Below the pieces are notes generated by a model, which saw nothing but the letters and a program-made list of their open reading frames with translations, had not been told where the DNA came from and did no database searches. A stretch of 64,000 bases of DNA, from the NCBI RefSeq assembly GCF_036417845.1, contig NC_090020.1:41834425-41898424 (forward strand), in the 5' to 3' direction. This DNA comes from Apteryx mantelli (lineage: Eukaryota; Chordata; Aves; Apterygiformes; Apterygidae). Positions 22,701 to 35,300 of the stretch are shown piece after piece. Within the stretch, counting starts at the first letter, position 1. Each line of letters opens with the position of its first letter. The position numbers and the translations under genes were made by a program.

Positions 22701-25700
22701 TGTTACTAGCATCATGCATCACATAAGGTCTAGTAAGTACAGAAAGGCATCCATAGATCAAATGGACGCCTGTCCAAATTACCCAAACTTTTGTCATGTA
22801 CATAGCATAACTGAAACAACTGGCTGTCAAACTAAGTTTCCAAGATGATCTGTCTTTAGCCAAGCCAAGAACAAAATGAGACAGTTCTTTATAACAGTAC
22901 ATTCATACCAGCCAGAATTCAGAGCAGCATACAAATACATGCCAAAGAAAAACAGTTTAACAACTCTAAAGAACTTCATAAAAGCTTAGGTTTCATTTCA
23001 GATGGAAAGCTCACATTGGCTAATACTTTACCTGAGCACTTTACCTCAGATTCAGAAGCTCTCCAGATGCTTTTGCCCAAACTGGATACCTCTCTCCCTC
23101 CAACACTTTCTGTAAAGAGAGACGTGAATGATCTTCCCTCCCCTTCTGAGAACTAGGCCTAGGAAATCATGCCAAGGTCACATCCATGAAGCAAGGAAGG
23201 CTTCCTGAGGGGCTACTGCCAGCATTTGGGCACTTCCCCAAAAAAGCCGAGCAGCCCAGCACCTTGCCAATTATGGGGCTGCATTGGATGGTGAGATTAC
23301 ATACAGCTGAGGTAAATCAGGAGACACCTTGGACACCTGCCTGTAGTGCTTGGGCATGCAGCTAGCCAAGGTGCACCAGCCCACCCTGGGGCTTTTTCTC
23401 CCACACAAACCAGGGGATACGCACTGGGGTGGCAGCTTAATGACCCTCTGAAAGTGTGACCCATACAGGAGTATTCTGAATCTTTGTGATCAAAAAATCT
23501 TTCTGTTGAAAAGCTTCAGTGTCAGAAACTCTAGAAAATATAAAATGTGAAACACTAAGTCACAGCAGCCCACTATATATAAGTATATAAAAATATATAT
23601 GCACTCTGTATACATCAGTTTTATTTTTGAGTCTTAAAATCGGCCTTGAGTTCAACTATGCAGGTTATCATCTCTCCATAATCTTTCTACCAGTTTCTGT
23701 AAGATAATAAAATAATGAAAATTTATCCGAAAAGCTACTGCGTGTTAATCGATCGCTGCAGTCTTAGTTTAAGAAACAACTCTGAACTCATTTCTTTTGC
23801 TAAGTTTCCAGCTGAGCCTTAAATGTTTGCTAATAGAAAACTTCCAGGCAACCATTTGTAATTTTGCCTTGAACGAATACCTATAAAAATGATGTCCGCT
23901 CTCAGGCAGCACCTAGTCAGTGTGATATCCTTTACATCTCCACAAGTGAAGGACCGAGGAGGGGGAAAGACAACTATTGCCCACATGTCCTTTTTCCCTA
24001 TGGAAAGAAACTTGATCGGGGTGAGGGATGTGTTAAAGATGAGGCAAATACGGTCTCCCCCCCCACAAGATGGTAACATGTACATTTTTTCCAGCAGTTT
24101 GGGGTCTCCTCCATTAGAGCTGAGCAGCAACGCCACATACAGGGGAAGCGTGAGGAGGTGGCAGCAAGGCTTGCAGTGTGGACAAGGCCACCGGCGAGCA
24201 GTCCCAGCACGCAAGAATTCGATAGCTGCCTGCCATGAAATTGCTGGTCCAGCCTCAAAATTATTCAACAGCTAACTAGATGTGAGCCTAGGCAGTACCA
24301 GCTAAGACATTACTCTTAATCTGGCAACGTAGCAGAGAGTCATGTACCTCTTCCTCCCTCCCTCTCCCTGACACATGCCCAGGAGGAGGCAGTGAGTTGC
24401 TGATGCTCCTGGAGGCAGGAGGCGCGTGCTCCTTGGGGGGTCCCACCAGCCACCATCACACCACAGCTCAGGGGCAGATAGCTCCAAAGAAGCTGGAAAA
24501 CAGGGCTGAAGACAGAGTAAGGCTGAATCCCTTTCCTCACACAGTGGGAATGCTTGAAGACCCAACAGCCAGCTACAACGGACCGAGGAATGGCGGGACG
24601 ACGGGTTATTGCGGTATAGCAGGTGTGTTTGCAAGCAGTTCCCACATTCCTTAAATTAATGAAGTTCAACTGAGTTAAAATACTCTCACTGTCCTCCTTG
24701 CTTTCCCACGCAAGAAAGCAAGGGTAGGCAGTCTGCCTATCCAAATTCAGCATTTCAGGATTTCCAATTCACCAATTCCAGCATTACTGAACCAGTTTCA
24801 GGATTACTAACATAAGGGTTTCTAAAGTGCTCTCTAAACACTACAGCTATGTGGAAAATGCCACCCAAACGTCAAATCTTTCCCTTTGTTGTTTGCCCAA
24901 CTGTGCAAATCATTTCTTGCTATTCTGAGTTTTCTGACAGGACATGTGGGGAAAAGGAATTGAGAGAGCAGAACAGATGGATAGAAAATAAGCATAAAAT
25001 ATGGAAGAAAAAGTGGGAAGGGATACAACAGGCAAAAGATCCAGATCTTCAGAGAAAAACAGAGACAGAGAGGGAGAAAGTAGCATTTTGTCGTCTTTCA
25101 AGAGTATGGAAGAACTTAAAAAACTATCATCAATTCTTAACACTAGCAAGAATCCTTAGCATTCTTTCTGCCTTATAACTGCATTTTTTAAGGATTCTTT
25201 GAATATAGAGAATAATATTTCATTAGCATATATAAAGCCTGCAGGATATAAATCTCAGATACTATACAGTATAGCTCCCATTTTCTCTGGTTAAACTGCA
25301 TGAGAATTTCACTAACACTAGCTGTCCATTAGTCAGGGCTGAACTTTTCAAGCAAGAGGCATGAGACATAAAAATTAATAACAATGAGAGAAAGTGAACT
25401 ATGGAGTTCAAATAGAGTGCATCCTCAGTTCTATACTCAGGAAAAGTTTATGATTTAATATGCTATGTCTTTGTTCCTTCAAGTGCAAGAGGTAGAAAAC
25501 TTACTTAAGATAAAGTCTCAGCTTCTTTGAGAATAAGCCAGTAAGTCTTTGGTCATATCTGTGTGATGAAACAGATATAAGGTTTGGGGCTTTCTTCCAT
25601 AACCTTTATCCCATTTATTTTTCACTTAGGTTAAATTAAGTTGATACTGGGAGGTACTAACCTGACCACTGTAAGAGCCTCCAGCGCTGAGACAGCATTA

Positions 25701-28700
25701 TGAGCTACTGCATGAAGCAACTACAGCCAGGCTTTTTTTTCTTTTAGACAAAGAGCTTATTTGCCAAAGAATTATAGTTTGGTTATTTGCAACAGCAACC
25801 CTTAGTCACTAAATGGTTTCATCCAGAAAAGCTTCAGTTAAATGGACTTAAGTGGGGAGGTCAGAGTTCCCTGAGCAGTCCCCACAGATGAGAGACACTC
25901 AGGTTGAATGTCCTTCTGCCTTGCCAGACCCAAACCCCGAGCCCCCAGCAGTGCCGCAAGAACACCGTAAAGGCAGGTGCCCCCTTCCCTCTCTTGCCGA
26001 TGGTGTCCTACCTAGAACCTGGCATTCGGCAGAGCAGGACTCGGCGCCCAGGTGGGTGCAACCCTCCAGGCCCAGGAGCCGTTTCCCCGGGTTTGCCCAG
26101 AGTACGTGGAGCAGCCGCACAGAGGCAAACGGCTCCTGCAGGAGCTCTCTTCCGCGGGGTGCTCGGCTTTGCGGCATCACCTGCGTTCAGCAACTTTCTG
26201 ATGACTGTGGACCGGGGAAAGGCAGAAACACCCCAAAGCAACGAACTTTCAAAGAGAATATTAGCTAGGAGGAAGGGGGTAAGAAAATTCCTAGCCTGAG
26301 TGACACTGTGGATCTTGTCTATGGCAACATGCCCCAGTGACAGACTTTCAGGTATGATGCTTTTACCCCATTAAAGATTTTACAAGTCAATACTAACACT
26401 GCATCCAGAGATCATGGATATTTATTGGATGCATCCGCAATGAAATGTTTCGCTAAGAGACAGAACCACTGAATTAATTGCAGTTTTTAATGGATTTAAT
26501 GTCACCCTAAGTAGAAAAGACACTTAATCCAGTTTCAAGTTGCGGAACTGGCTATAATGCAAAGAAAAGCCTGTAATCTCTAAGCAACCCGAAGAAATAA
26601 AAAAAGAGCTCGAAAGTATAATCATTTAACTATATTGCTGCACCTCAGAATATCTGGGAGTGAAGGGCACTCTGTCCCAGTGCATGCATCAACAGAAATA
26701 ACAACTTTCTTTCTGTTTCATCAATAAATATTGTCTTTGTTTAGTGATAGAGAATGGCTTTAAGTGCCAGACATCATAGAATGTTGGCTTGAAATATGAA
26801 GCTCACCTGCTCATAGGCAGTTAATTCAGTTATATTCTGAAAAGTACAAACCAATTCTCCTTTAACTCCCAAAAAACAAAAGTCCTTGGGAACAGAAACA
26901 TTTCTAATATGTGGCTAAAAATGTCTTTGTTAATTTTGCAGTATTCACAAAAGTTAGATTGAAACATTTGTGCATCTGGGCTGGAAGCCAGTAAAAATAG
27001 TATTTGGGGTAAAAAAAAATTTATAACATACTCTGATATGGCAGATTTTCAAGACATGTGAATTGTCAGACTTCTTTGGGATCTGCTCCTACATGTAAAA
27101 ACTAAACTTCTTGCAGTGAGTGTATCTGTGCATAAGTTTTTAATTCCCACAGTTTCTTCTTTTGCTTTATTTGAATGATAATAGAGTAGCTATTTCTTTT
27201 TTCTACGTGTGGCATTCACCATATTTTTTATTCATTAAATTGCTCACTTCCAGTCATCTTTTATATTCCAGCCCATTTATCACAAATAATGTACTCTTTA
27301 TTTCTTCAAGATCTTTTCAGATTTATATTGTTTCGTAGTTCTTTCTTGTAACACACTGGCTTCATAAGAGCATGCTGCTATTCCTTGATACCCACATTTT
27401 ACTGAAGTAATAACTAACGCTGGAATATTTGAGCACGTCTTGAAGATTAGGAGCTAGATGATGCAATAGATTACCTTGGAAGTGTAAGGCTGTTAACTTC
27501 AGTTGGCTATTAAACCCTACCTCAAAACTGTGTACCAAGATAATTACTTTAATGCATTTTTAATAATAGAAAAGTTTTATAGGAGTTCTCCTTGGCCCTA
27601 TTGATTTTTTGGGGGAAGGGAATTGTGTTCAGTGCAAACGTTGACTTTCACAGAGAAGCTTCTCGAAACAGGCATTAAACAAGCATAATATGAATCACAG
27701 TAGGCAGTTAAAAATTACATTATCTCTGAGAGTTACATAATAACTGATATCCCAAACCCTAGGCTTCTCCCTCCCTATGCTTTATTATAGATTTTGACTG
27801 AACAAATTTATGATATACACCATCTGAAAGAAAGAGTCTCGGAGGGGTTAATTGAATTAATCTTCACTTATTCGAGGAGGGAAGATCACCCATATGGAAT
27901 CTATCCCTTGGACATCTGCCACAACACTGCTCTTTCAGAGCGTGCATCTCAGCAGCGTCAACAGTACAGAATGGCCAATATAAATTCAACAGAATCTTAA
28001 ATGACCAGAGCAAGCCTGGGGATAGAAAAAGAGCTTACTAGTCATGTGAACACCTCAAGAGTTTTCAAGTTCAAAGGGCAGCCAAAACCTGTTTTGCTTC
28101 ATTTGCAATTTTGTTTGTTTTTAACTGCCATACAGCCAATATACAAATATAGAAATTACAGCCAAGATCTTAAAAAAAAATCACTTTTTCAACTGAGCTC
28201 ATATTCAGATACCAAACTGTATAATTTTTCAGATCTGGAATGTTCAGACCATTTTAAGATCTGTTCACACAATACTTTAAGTATTTAAATAGTAATGGTA
28301 TTTTTAAATAATAATAGTACAGGAAGTCTATTTTCAAAAATCTCAGTTGTGAGGTATTCTGTATCTCACATATAAGATACGTATATAAGATATAAATATA
28401 TGACCTTTGAGCATTCCGTAAAATTCAGACAAGTGGGAAACTTCTGTCATCATGTAATTTAGAGCTTTTGCATGTTACTTCCTTGGTCTTAAACTCATTT
28501 CGCAAGTTGAATCAACTGCTCATCTTCAACCAAGAAATATGGAGTATGGCATTCTGCTGGGTTTATATAACCAGATGGGTTATATTTTCTGGTTAAGGAG
28601 ACAGAAGAAACAAATTATCTTGCCTAGGGCATCTGTTATACACACAAAACAGATGTAGGTTGATACAGGTTTGGTAGATAGTCCCAATATATCTTTGTTT

Positions 28701-31700
28701 CAAGATCAGTCTAGATATTTCAAGAGGGAACAAGACTTTAATACGGATTGAACATGCTGCATCAGATTTTAATTCAAGATGAAACAGACCACGTTTACAT
28801 GTTTATGTATTTTCTCTTTATGGAAAGCATGGATTAGAAGGCATTTCTGTATGGATGGAAGAATAGGCATGCCATTTAATTTAAAGTTCACTTTAGGTGG
28901 AAGACTCTCAGCTGTAAAGCAGTGAGATTTAATTAAGCTAAATTGGTTTGTAAGCCTGCAGAGACTCAAGCAGATGTGTTTAAATGGCACCTATCACCAA
29001 GGCTTCAAAACAAGGCTTTGAAAAGTTTTAACCCTCGACAAACTGTTATGTTGTTCAGCAGGACTCATATATCAAGGAAGACATCAGGAAATAAGCAGAG
29101 TCGTGTGTTTACTAGCCAGTTATTTTGTGTGCTTGTGTACCTTGCTGCAGCGCCATGCCTGAATATATGGCAGTTGCAAAGATGTAGGCCATTAGAAGAT
29201 GTGGAAGTGTCCACACTTGCATATCAAGTCCATTCTGAAGTTTAGCAAAGACTAGAATATTTAAGTTTCCTTTTGAAAATTATTAAGCTTCAAGAATGTA
29301 CATCATTCCAGATCATGATCTGCCATTTGCTGAACTTAGCTGTGTAAAATGTAATGTGTCAAAGGTTTCTTACACGCAGCAAAAGTGGCTGGAAAAAAGA
29401 AGCAGAACATGTACCTGGAGGCAGATAAAAAAATAGCAGCCAAGTGGAAAAACAGGTTTTGAGCCCTTTCCAACATTTATTTTAAAATAAAGGAGCGAGT
29501 CCTGAAAGTGCCGCTGCTTGTGCGTGTGCCTGAGACAGCATGGAGAATACGCTGTAGCTTTGTCAAAAATTCACCTTTTGGGGGAAGCAAGTGAGATTAA
29601 TAACAGGTAGAAATTGCTAATGCCAAACTGCATATGACACAAGCATCAGACCTCCCCTGGCCAGGATGAGGAACAAGAAAGGAGTCTTCCCTCTACTGAA
29701 ACTAAAACTACAGTGTGGGAGACTTTGCCAGAGCAGCTGAGCGCAGCAGACATGACCCTACCGGCTGCACAGGTATGTGGGCACAGAGTCGGGAGGGTGA
29801 AGCACCCTGAAGCGCTCCTGCCCCAAAGGCATAGGGAGGAGGCTCCTGAGCTGCGGGACCAGGCGGCAGGGCAGGCGCTAAAGCTGGACAACCAGGGCCA
29901 TGACACAGCACTGACAGGGTCGTGTCCAGGAGTGCCGGACAACTGGGACAGGGAAAAAAAAAGACCCATGCTAAGAATATAGAAAATGGTTCCCTCTGGG
30001 AAAAATACAGAAAACGTGCACATATTCCCCTTCTGCAAGTTAGTAACAGGTCTCTCTTAAAGGCTACAACAGCACAGTTGTGAAGGCTGTGCCAAGCCCA
30101 GGCCAACGTCCCCTAAATACACAGTGACTACCTCTTCCCAGTGACTTGCCAAGAGGGAACGATGGAGCTGCCTGTTAGTATTCTGAGTATTTTTTCACTC
30201 TAGAAGAAAGGCATCTGTAGCACTTACTAACCCTCCTGCCTTCTGCCACCAAAGATGCTCTTGGGACACAGAAAATATGCACACATCTTGTCTTTTGGGT
30301 ACTAATAACTTTCCCTTACCCCTTAAATGTTAGGGAAAAGGAGCAGCAGTCATGATAGGAAATCTAAAGTATCACGAAAACTACAACAGCAGCAGAAACA
30401 GTCCAGTTCTCTTGCAGCAGCTGAAGCTTACCCTGGGCCTTATAAAAATTGACTATTGTTATTGCTGATATTTGAGGGAAAAGTGTAGTCATTCCCCCCC
30501 AGTTCTGCACAGAGCAGAATTCCCTTGCAATAAGCTTTTGGAGGAAAATCCCAGTTCTGCTGGCATACAGAAAGGTCTCTGAGTGACAGCAACTTTTCAG
30601 CACATCGTATGAAGACATCAGGCTACAGCAACAAAAAATGACAGTCATTAAATAATTTAAGTCAGTGAAAGCAGCAATAGTCCAAAAGTACTTTGAAAGG
30701 AAAGTGGACTACCAAAGGATACATTTTGGACTCAAAGAAAATGGCAAATCTGTATCTCATAGATGGAAAGGCAGGTTCAACATACCTAGAGATTTCTGTG
30801 AAACCTAGTATTTACTTTCACAGGAAAGATGTAAGGAAAAGTAATGGCATATCTATATCTTTATAAAGGAAAGAACAACACAAATGTTTGAAACAAAAAA
30901 AAATACAAAAGAGAGAACAGGTAGAGGAAAGTGGACAATGAAGGCACAGAAAGAAATGTGCAAAGGTGAACTCCCATAAAAAATATATTAAAAAAATAGA
31001 AAAAAAATATATAAACACATAAATAGGAGCATTACATTTTGTCATCTTCTTAAGTGCCATTTAGAATCTAGCAAGATAAAGCTGTAGTATTCTGTCCTAA
31101 AAAGATTATTTGATAAGATATATTTAAAGGTTCACATAAAATCTGAGCTGTGAGAAGCAAACATTTACACATATGTATTTGTATATAGCACAATAATCTC
31201 ATATGCACAGATATCTTTTCCTTCCAAGTAGCAAATGCATCAGTGGAAGCCAAATACTGAAAATCAGGTTCCTAGCCTTAAATATATTTCTTACCACATA
31301 AAATATGAGTATTAAAGGCTTTAGGAAAAAAGCATTAAAATATTTTTTTAATCAAATAGACCAATTTTGAGCTTGTGGAATGAAATCAGTTCTTTAAGGA
31401 AAGCATCATCCTGATTTCTACAAATATCTCATTCCCCAGAGGATGTTTACTATGGAACTTTAGTAACAGCAAGTCTCTTACAATCTTATTTTTGTCTGTG
31501 TCAACATTAAAATCCACAGTCACTCTCTTTGGGGACATGAAATAACAATGAATTTAGCAGAAACCATCCTGCAAATTATAAAAACATATAACAGATGTTT
31601 TATGAGGTATTTACAATGATACACTTTATTTTTCCATAAATGTCATCTACCATGTAAGCACACTATATAACCTCCCTTTTGTCAATCTTATAAAAAAGAC

Positions 31701-32336
31701 TCCATAGAAACACACAGGGTCTACATTATCATTTTTCTTTCTACACCACTGAAAACAGTACAGATGGTAAAAGTGCAGGGAGGATAATGAACCCAGATGA
31801 AAAAGTCCAAAGATCAACTGCAGTCAACATATGAAATGTTCTGCAGTAGTTTTGATTAGCTTGTATAGTAAAATATAAAGTCATTTGATGCTACTTAGAG
31901 CATCTTTTTTTGCTCTGGCTAGAATTCTAACACAAGCCTTTTATTCATACAAAAATTGCTTAGAAAAATCCCTTCAGATTACTTAGGTTTGGGTCCTTCA
32001 GGGTAGATTTGCAATGGAATCAGAGTACTGAAGATTGCAACCTTTTTCCAGTGAAATACACCATATACTCTAATGGCAATTGACATTCCAGAGTGATATT
32101 TGCACACTTTCTAGCAAGCCTGGTCATAAATCACCATCTTGTAGAGGTGCCTTGTCTACTGGCCATCAAGCTCCTCTTTCTCTTTCAAGGTTGAAACTTT
32201 GACCCATCTCTACTGGATATTTGGAAAAGAAGAAAAGCAGTGGTTGAGAAACTGGCACGTGAATGGTCAAGTAGGAAGAGTAACCTATAGCTGGTGGAAC
32301 TGGAGAAACTTGAGAATTCAGGACAGAAGGAGCAGT
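19731..32336. other. AT-rich noncoding DNA
   Basis: No gene is supported. Overlapping frames on both strands at 23819-24275 (149 codons minus, 128 codons plus) and at 24302-24654 and 29646-30106 lie in GC-richer patches, lack recognisable domains, and are open in opposing frames, which is more consistent with chance. AT-rich low-complexity DNA occurs at 20320-20400, 28280-28400 and 30960-31030. A CpG-rich patch lies at 25921-26240 (listed separately). Confidence 0.5.
25921..26240. promoter_or_regulatory. Isolated CpG-rich patch
   Basis: By hand count this ~320-bp stretch holds about 19 CpG dinucleotides in otherwise CpG-poor surroundings. It overlaps several frames of about 77-138 codons, none with a recognised domain. 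It could be a small orphan CpG island, an exon-containing patch, or an undecayed GC-rich repeat; the sequence does not decide. Confidence 0.25.
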
Positions 32337-32367
32337 TGTATTCCCTTTGAGACTTAAAGGGAATACA
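32337..32367. repeat. Perfect 12-bp hairpin
   Basis: TGTATTCCCTTT (32337-32348) and AAAGGGAATACA (32356-32367) form a perfect 12-bp stem with a 7-nt loop, GAGACTT. It is too short for a typical miRNA precursor, and no flanking pairing extends it. Confidence 0.75.
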
Positions 32368-35300
32368 TTTACCAGGTTGTTCTCACTGGCCGTTAAATAC
32401 TGCAATAGAGAAGTTGAAGAAAAAAGCTAATAACGGCCATTTCGGTGTTCAGGAGTTCGCCTGGACTCGTCCACAGAGACATCCCATTTCCAGGTTGGGC
32501 TGTGACGTTTCCTGGCCTGTAACCGTGACTTGGTTCAGATGCAGTGAAATAAGACACCAGAAAGGAGATATGATCGTAGGAGGATAAAACGATTAGTCTA
32601 GCATGGGCAGCTGGGTGGCAGCAAAGACTTAATAAAGTTTTCCAACAATTAATATGGTCTCTCTGGGTTTGCCACTTTCCCTTTGATTGATCAAATATCT
32701 TCCGGAAAATCTTGCTTCTAAACATGAAGAACACAATTGGTTCCATGAAGAACAGCAAGGTCTTAAGTTGTGTCTCAGAAAAGGGAGTCAGGAAGCTAAG
32801 CTGAAACCCAGATTCACCATGTCCTCCCAAAATTTTCACCACTGCCCCAAATGTTCTGCCATTTCATGTATTTGCCCATACTTTGCTTTTTCTACTTCTC
32901 TCTTGCTGTGACAGTGTTTCTAACAGTCAAAGACGCAAGAGATGAGGACTGCTGCTATGCCTCTAGCTTCCCTTAAGACCCTCAGGCACATTACCAATTT
33001 TTATTGCACACCAGATTACACATAATCCATCACAGATCACCCCTAAAAATCCAGGATTTTTCATTTTCTCCAGGATTATCATGAACACATAAGCACATTA
33101 AGCATATACTTTCAGTGATTCCATCTTCTAAATCCCAGTAAAACAAAAGAGAGTTAAGTGCCTAAAATCCTACCCAGCAATTTTTTTTGAAATGCTGCAT
33201 GCTTCACGTTTTCAGAAAAAAAAGATTTTTTTTTTAATATAATAAACAAGTCATGAAGACTGCAGGGGAAAATGTAGAATTTTATCAGTGACCAATAAGA
33301 AATGGTATTTAAAAATATAGTAGTGTCTCACAGTGCAAAAGCCTTCTCAGCACTAGAATGAAAGTGGTGCACATTGTGTCTTTGTCAGCATTTCACTTGC
33401 TTTTAAAGTTAATGTCTTTTTCATAGACTGCTAGAATATTCATCTATCTTAATTTTTCTTTCAAAAGAACTAACTAAGAAACTTTTGTCATTTGCAGTGC
33501 AGTACATCACTTCCAATCTATAGCAAATACACTTTTTCCATAGTATGCCAGGGAAGGATGTCAGGCTCCAAGGAAAGGTTCGTTTAACTTCATCCATTTT
33601 CAGGGAAAATGTCTCATGATTATATAAGCTGCTATCAGTATTAATTGCCAGAAGGAGAAATGCACTTTAAAAAGAGGCTATAATTTCTCTAACACTTTCA
33701 CGTTTGCAGTTGGCAAGTAAGGTGGAATTTCTGTGCCTCAGATCTGCAGTCGTTTTATTTTAAAATGATCTCTTGCCACAATTCAGACTCAGAAACATTC
33801 AGATTTATGCAGGGAGCCTGATGGTCTCTCTTTTTTGCCTTATGCATAAGTTGATAGCTCATGGGAAAAAAAAGGTCACTGAGAGTAAGCTACACCTCTG
33901 AACGGTTTTGATGTACTGTGGTGAGACCCATTTCTGTTTGGAGATGCCCTCTGAGGACTAACAGCCAAGACCTTACAAGTTTGCAAGAAGAGTCAAACTA
34001 ATCAAATCCCCTTTGAAGTTTATTAAGATTTCTATTTAAATGCATATTTTTAAAAAATGTGATTTGTCCAAAACTGTTTATTAGAAAACATTAGATTCTT
34101 TAGTCTCCCATCATACTACCCTCTCCCACTGTATCCCTCTCTCACTTAGTCCGAGTTTTGAAAAGTGGTGTTTCGCATGGTGTCAGTCAAACATTTCCCA
34201 GGATTTGATTTTGAAACTTTTTTGTTACTCTGTCTAGCTGCACTTCAATAACTCTAGCCTGTCATATTCTGAAATAAACATTTCTCAATGTAAATACACG
34301 GAGCTTCAGCAATCCCAAAGTTTTCCATTAATTCCATGATTAAATTGGTCCAATGTAGTCATATGGCAGTAAACAGCTGAAAAGTAGCTTTTATCATTAA
34401 ATTTAGATGAAAGGTTAAAAAAAAATCTAACCTTGAGCTATACCATAGCAGTGAGAAAGTCAAGAATTTGTAGAACTGATATAATTTTTACCCCTCAGTT
34501 TTACACTTTAATTGCAGTCAATTCCACCATTTTGTAGAGGAGTTAATATGGTGGCCAACTAAGGAAGACTCCAACGTTGTGTACACATATGTGTAACCAT
34601 GGGCATCCTAATTCTACAGGAGCCAATGACTAGTCCTGTAGAGATTTTTAAGTGCAAAATAGTTTAGGGTGGAATTCAGGACTCAGAATGAGAGAGGCAC
34701 CTTAAATTACATTTCGAAGCAGTGGGGTAGGATGCTCTTACAAGTCCTATTCTGGAGACCTGTAGCAGCACACAGAATGGATTTAACTAGAATAGCAGGA
34801 TTAAAAGAGCATTAATTTTAAACTCTTTACTCTCCACTATATGAATGGAATATAGGTATATAATATAGGAATATAGCAATTTCTTGGAGGAATCCCGTCT
34901 CTCAACATTTTCGGCTTTAGGGAGGGGAGGATTTAGATAAAAGTCCAATGTGGGTTTGCTAATTCAGCCTGAATTCTAAATCTTAGGCAAGTCACCTGTG
35001 ACTTCTACATCTGTCTTACGTTCATTTCATATTCAGACTCATACACGAAGTCTTACAACCATGGTACCTCATCTCAGATGGTTTTAGTATGGTATTTAAG
35101 CACAAAAGATTCACATGTGGGCTATCACATACTTGAAAAATTACGTGCTTTTGTTTACTGTTTTAAGGATCCAAATATGTCACTGGGGAAAGACAGGTTA
35201 TAATCAGAGAAAGATGCCTAATACAGAAAAGACTGACCACATAAAACACAAAAATATTGACTCCAGATAATATTATTCAGTTGTCTCTAAATAAGAACTC

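Noticed and set aside
23819..24275. Long overlapping frames on both strands
   Set aside because: Neither translation shows a familiar motif; GC-richer composition lowers stop frequency. Kept only as a mention in the noncoding block.
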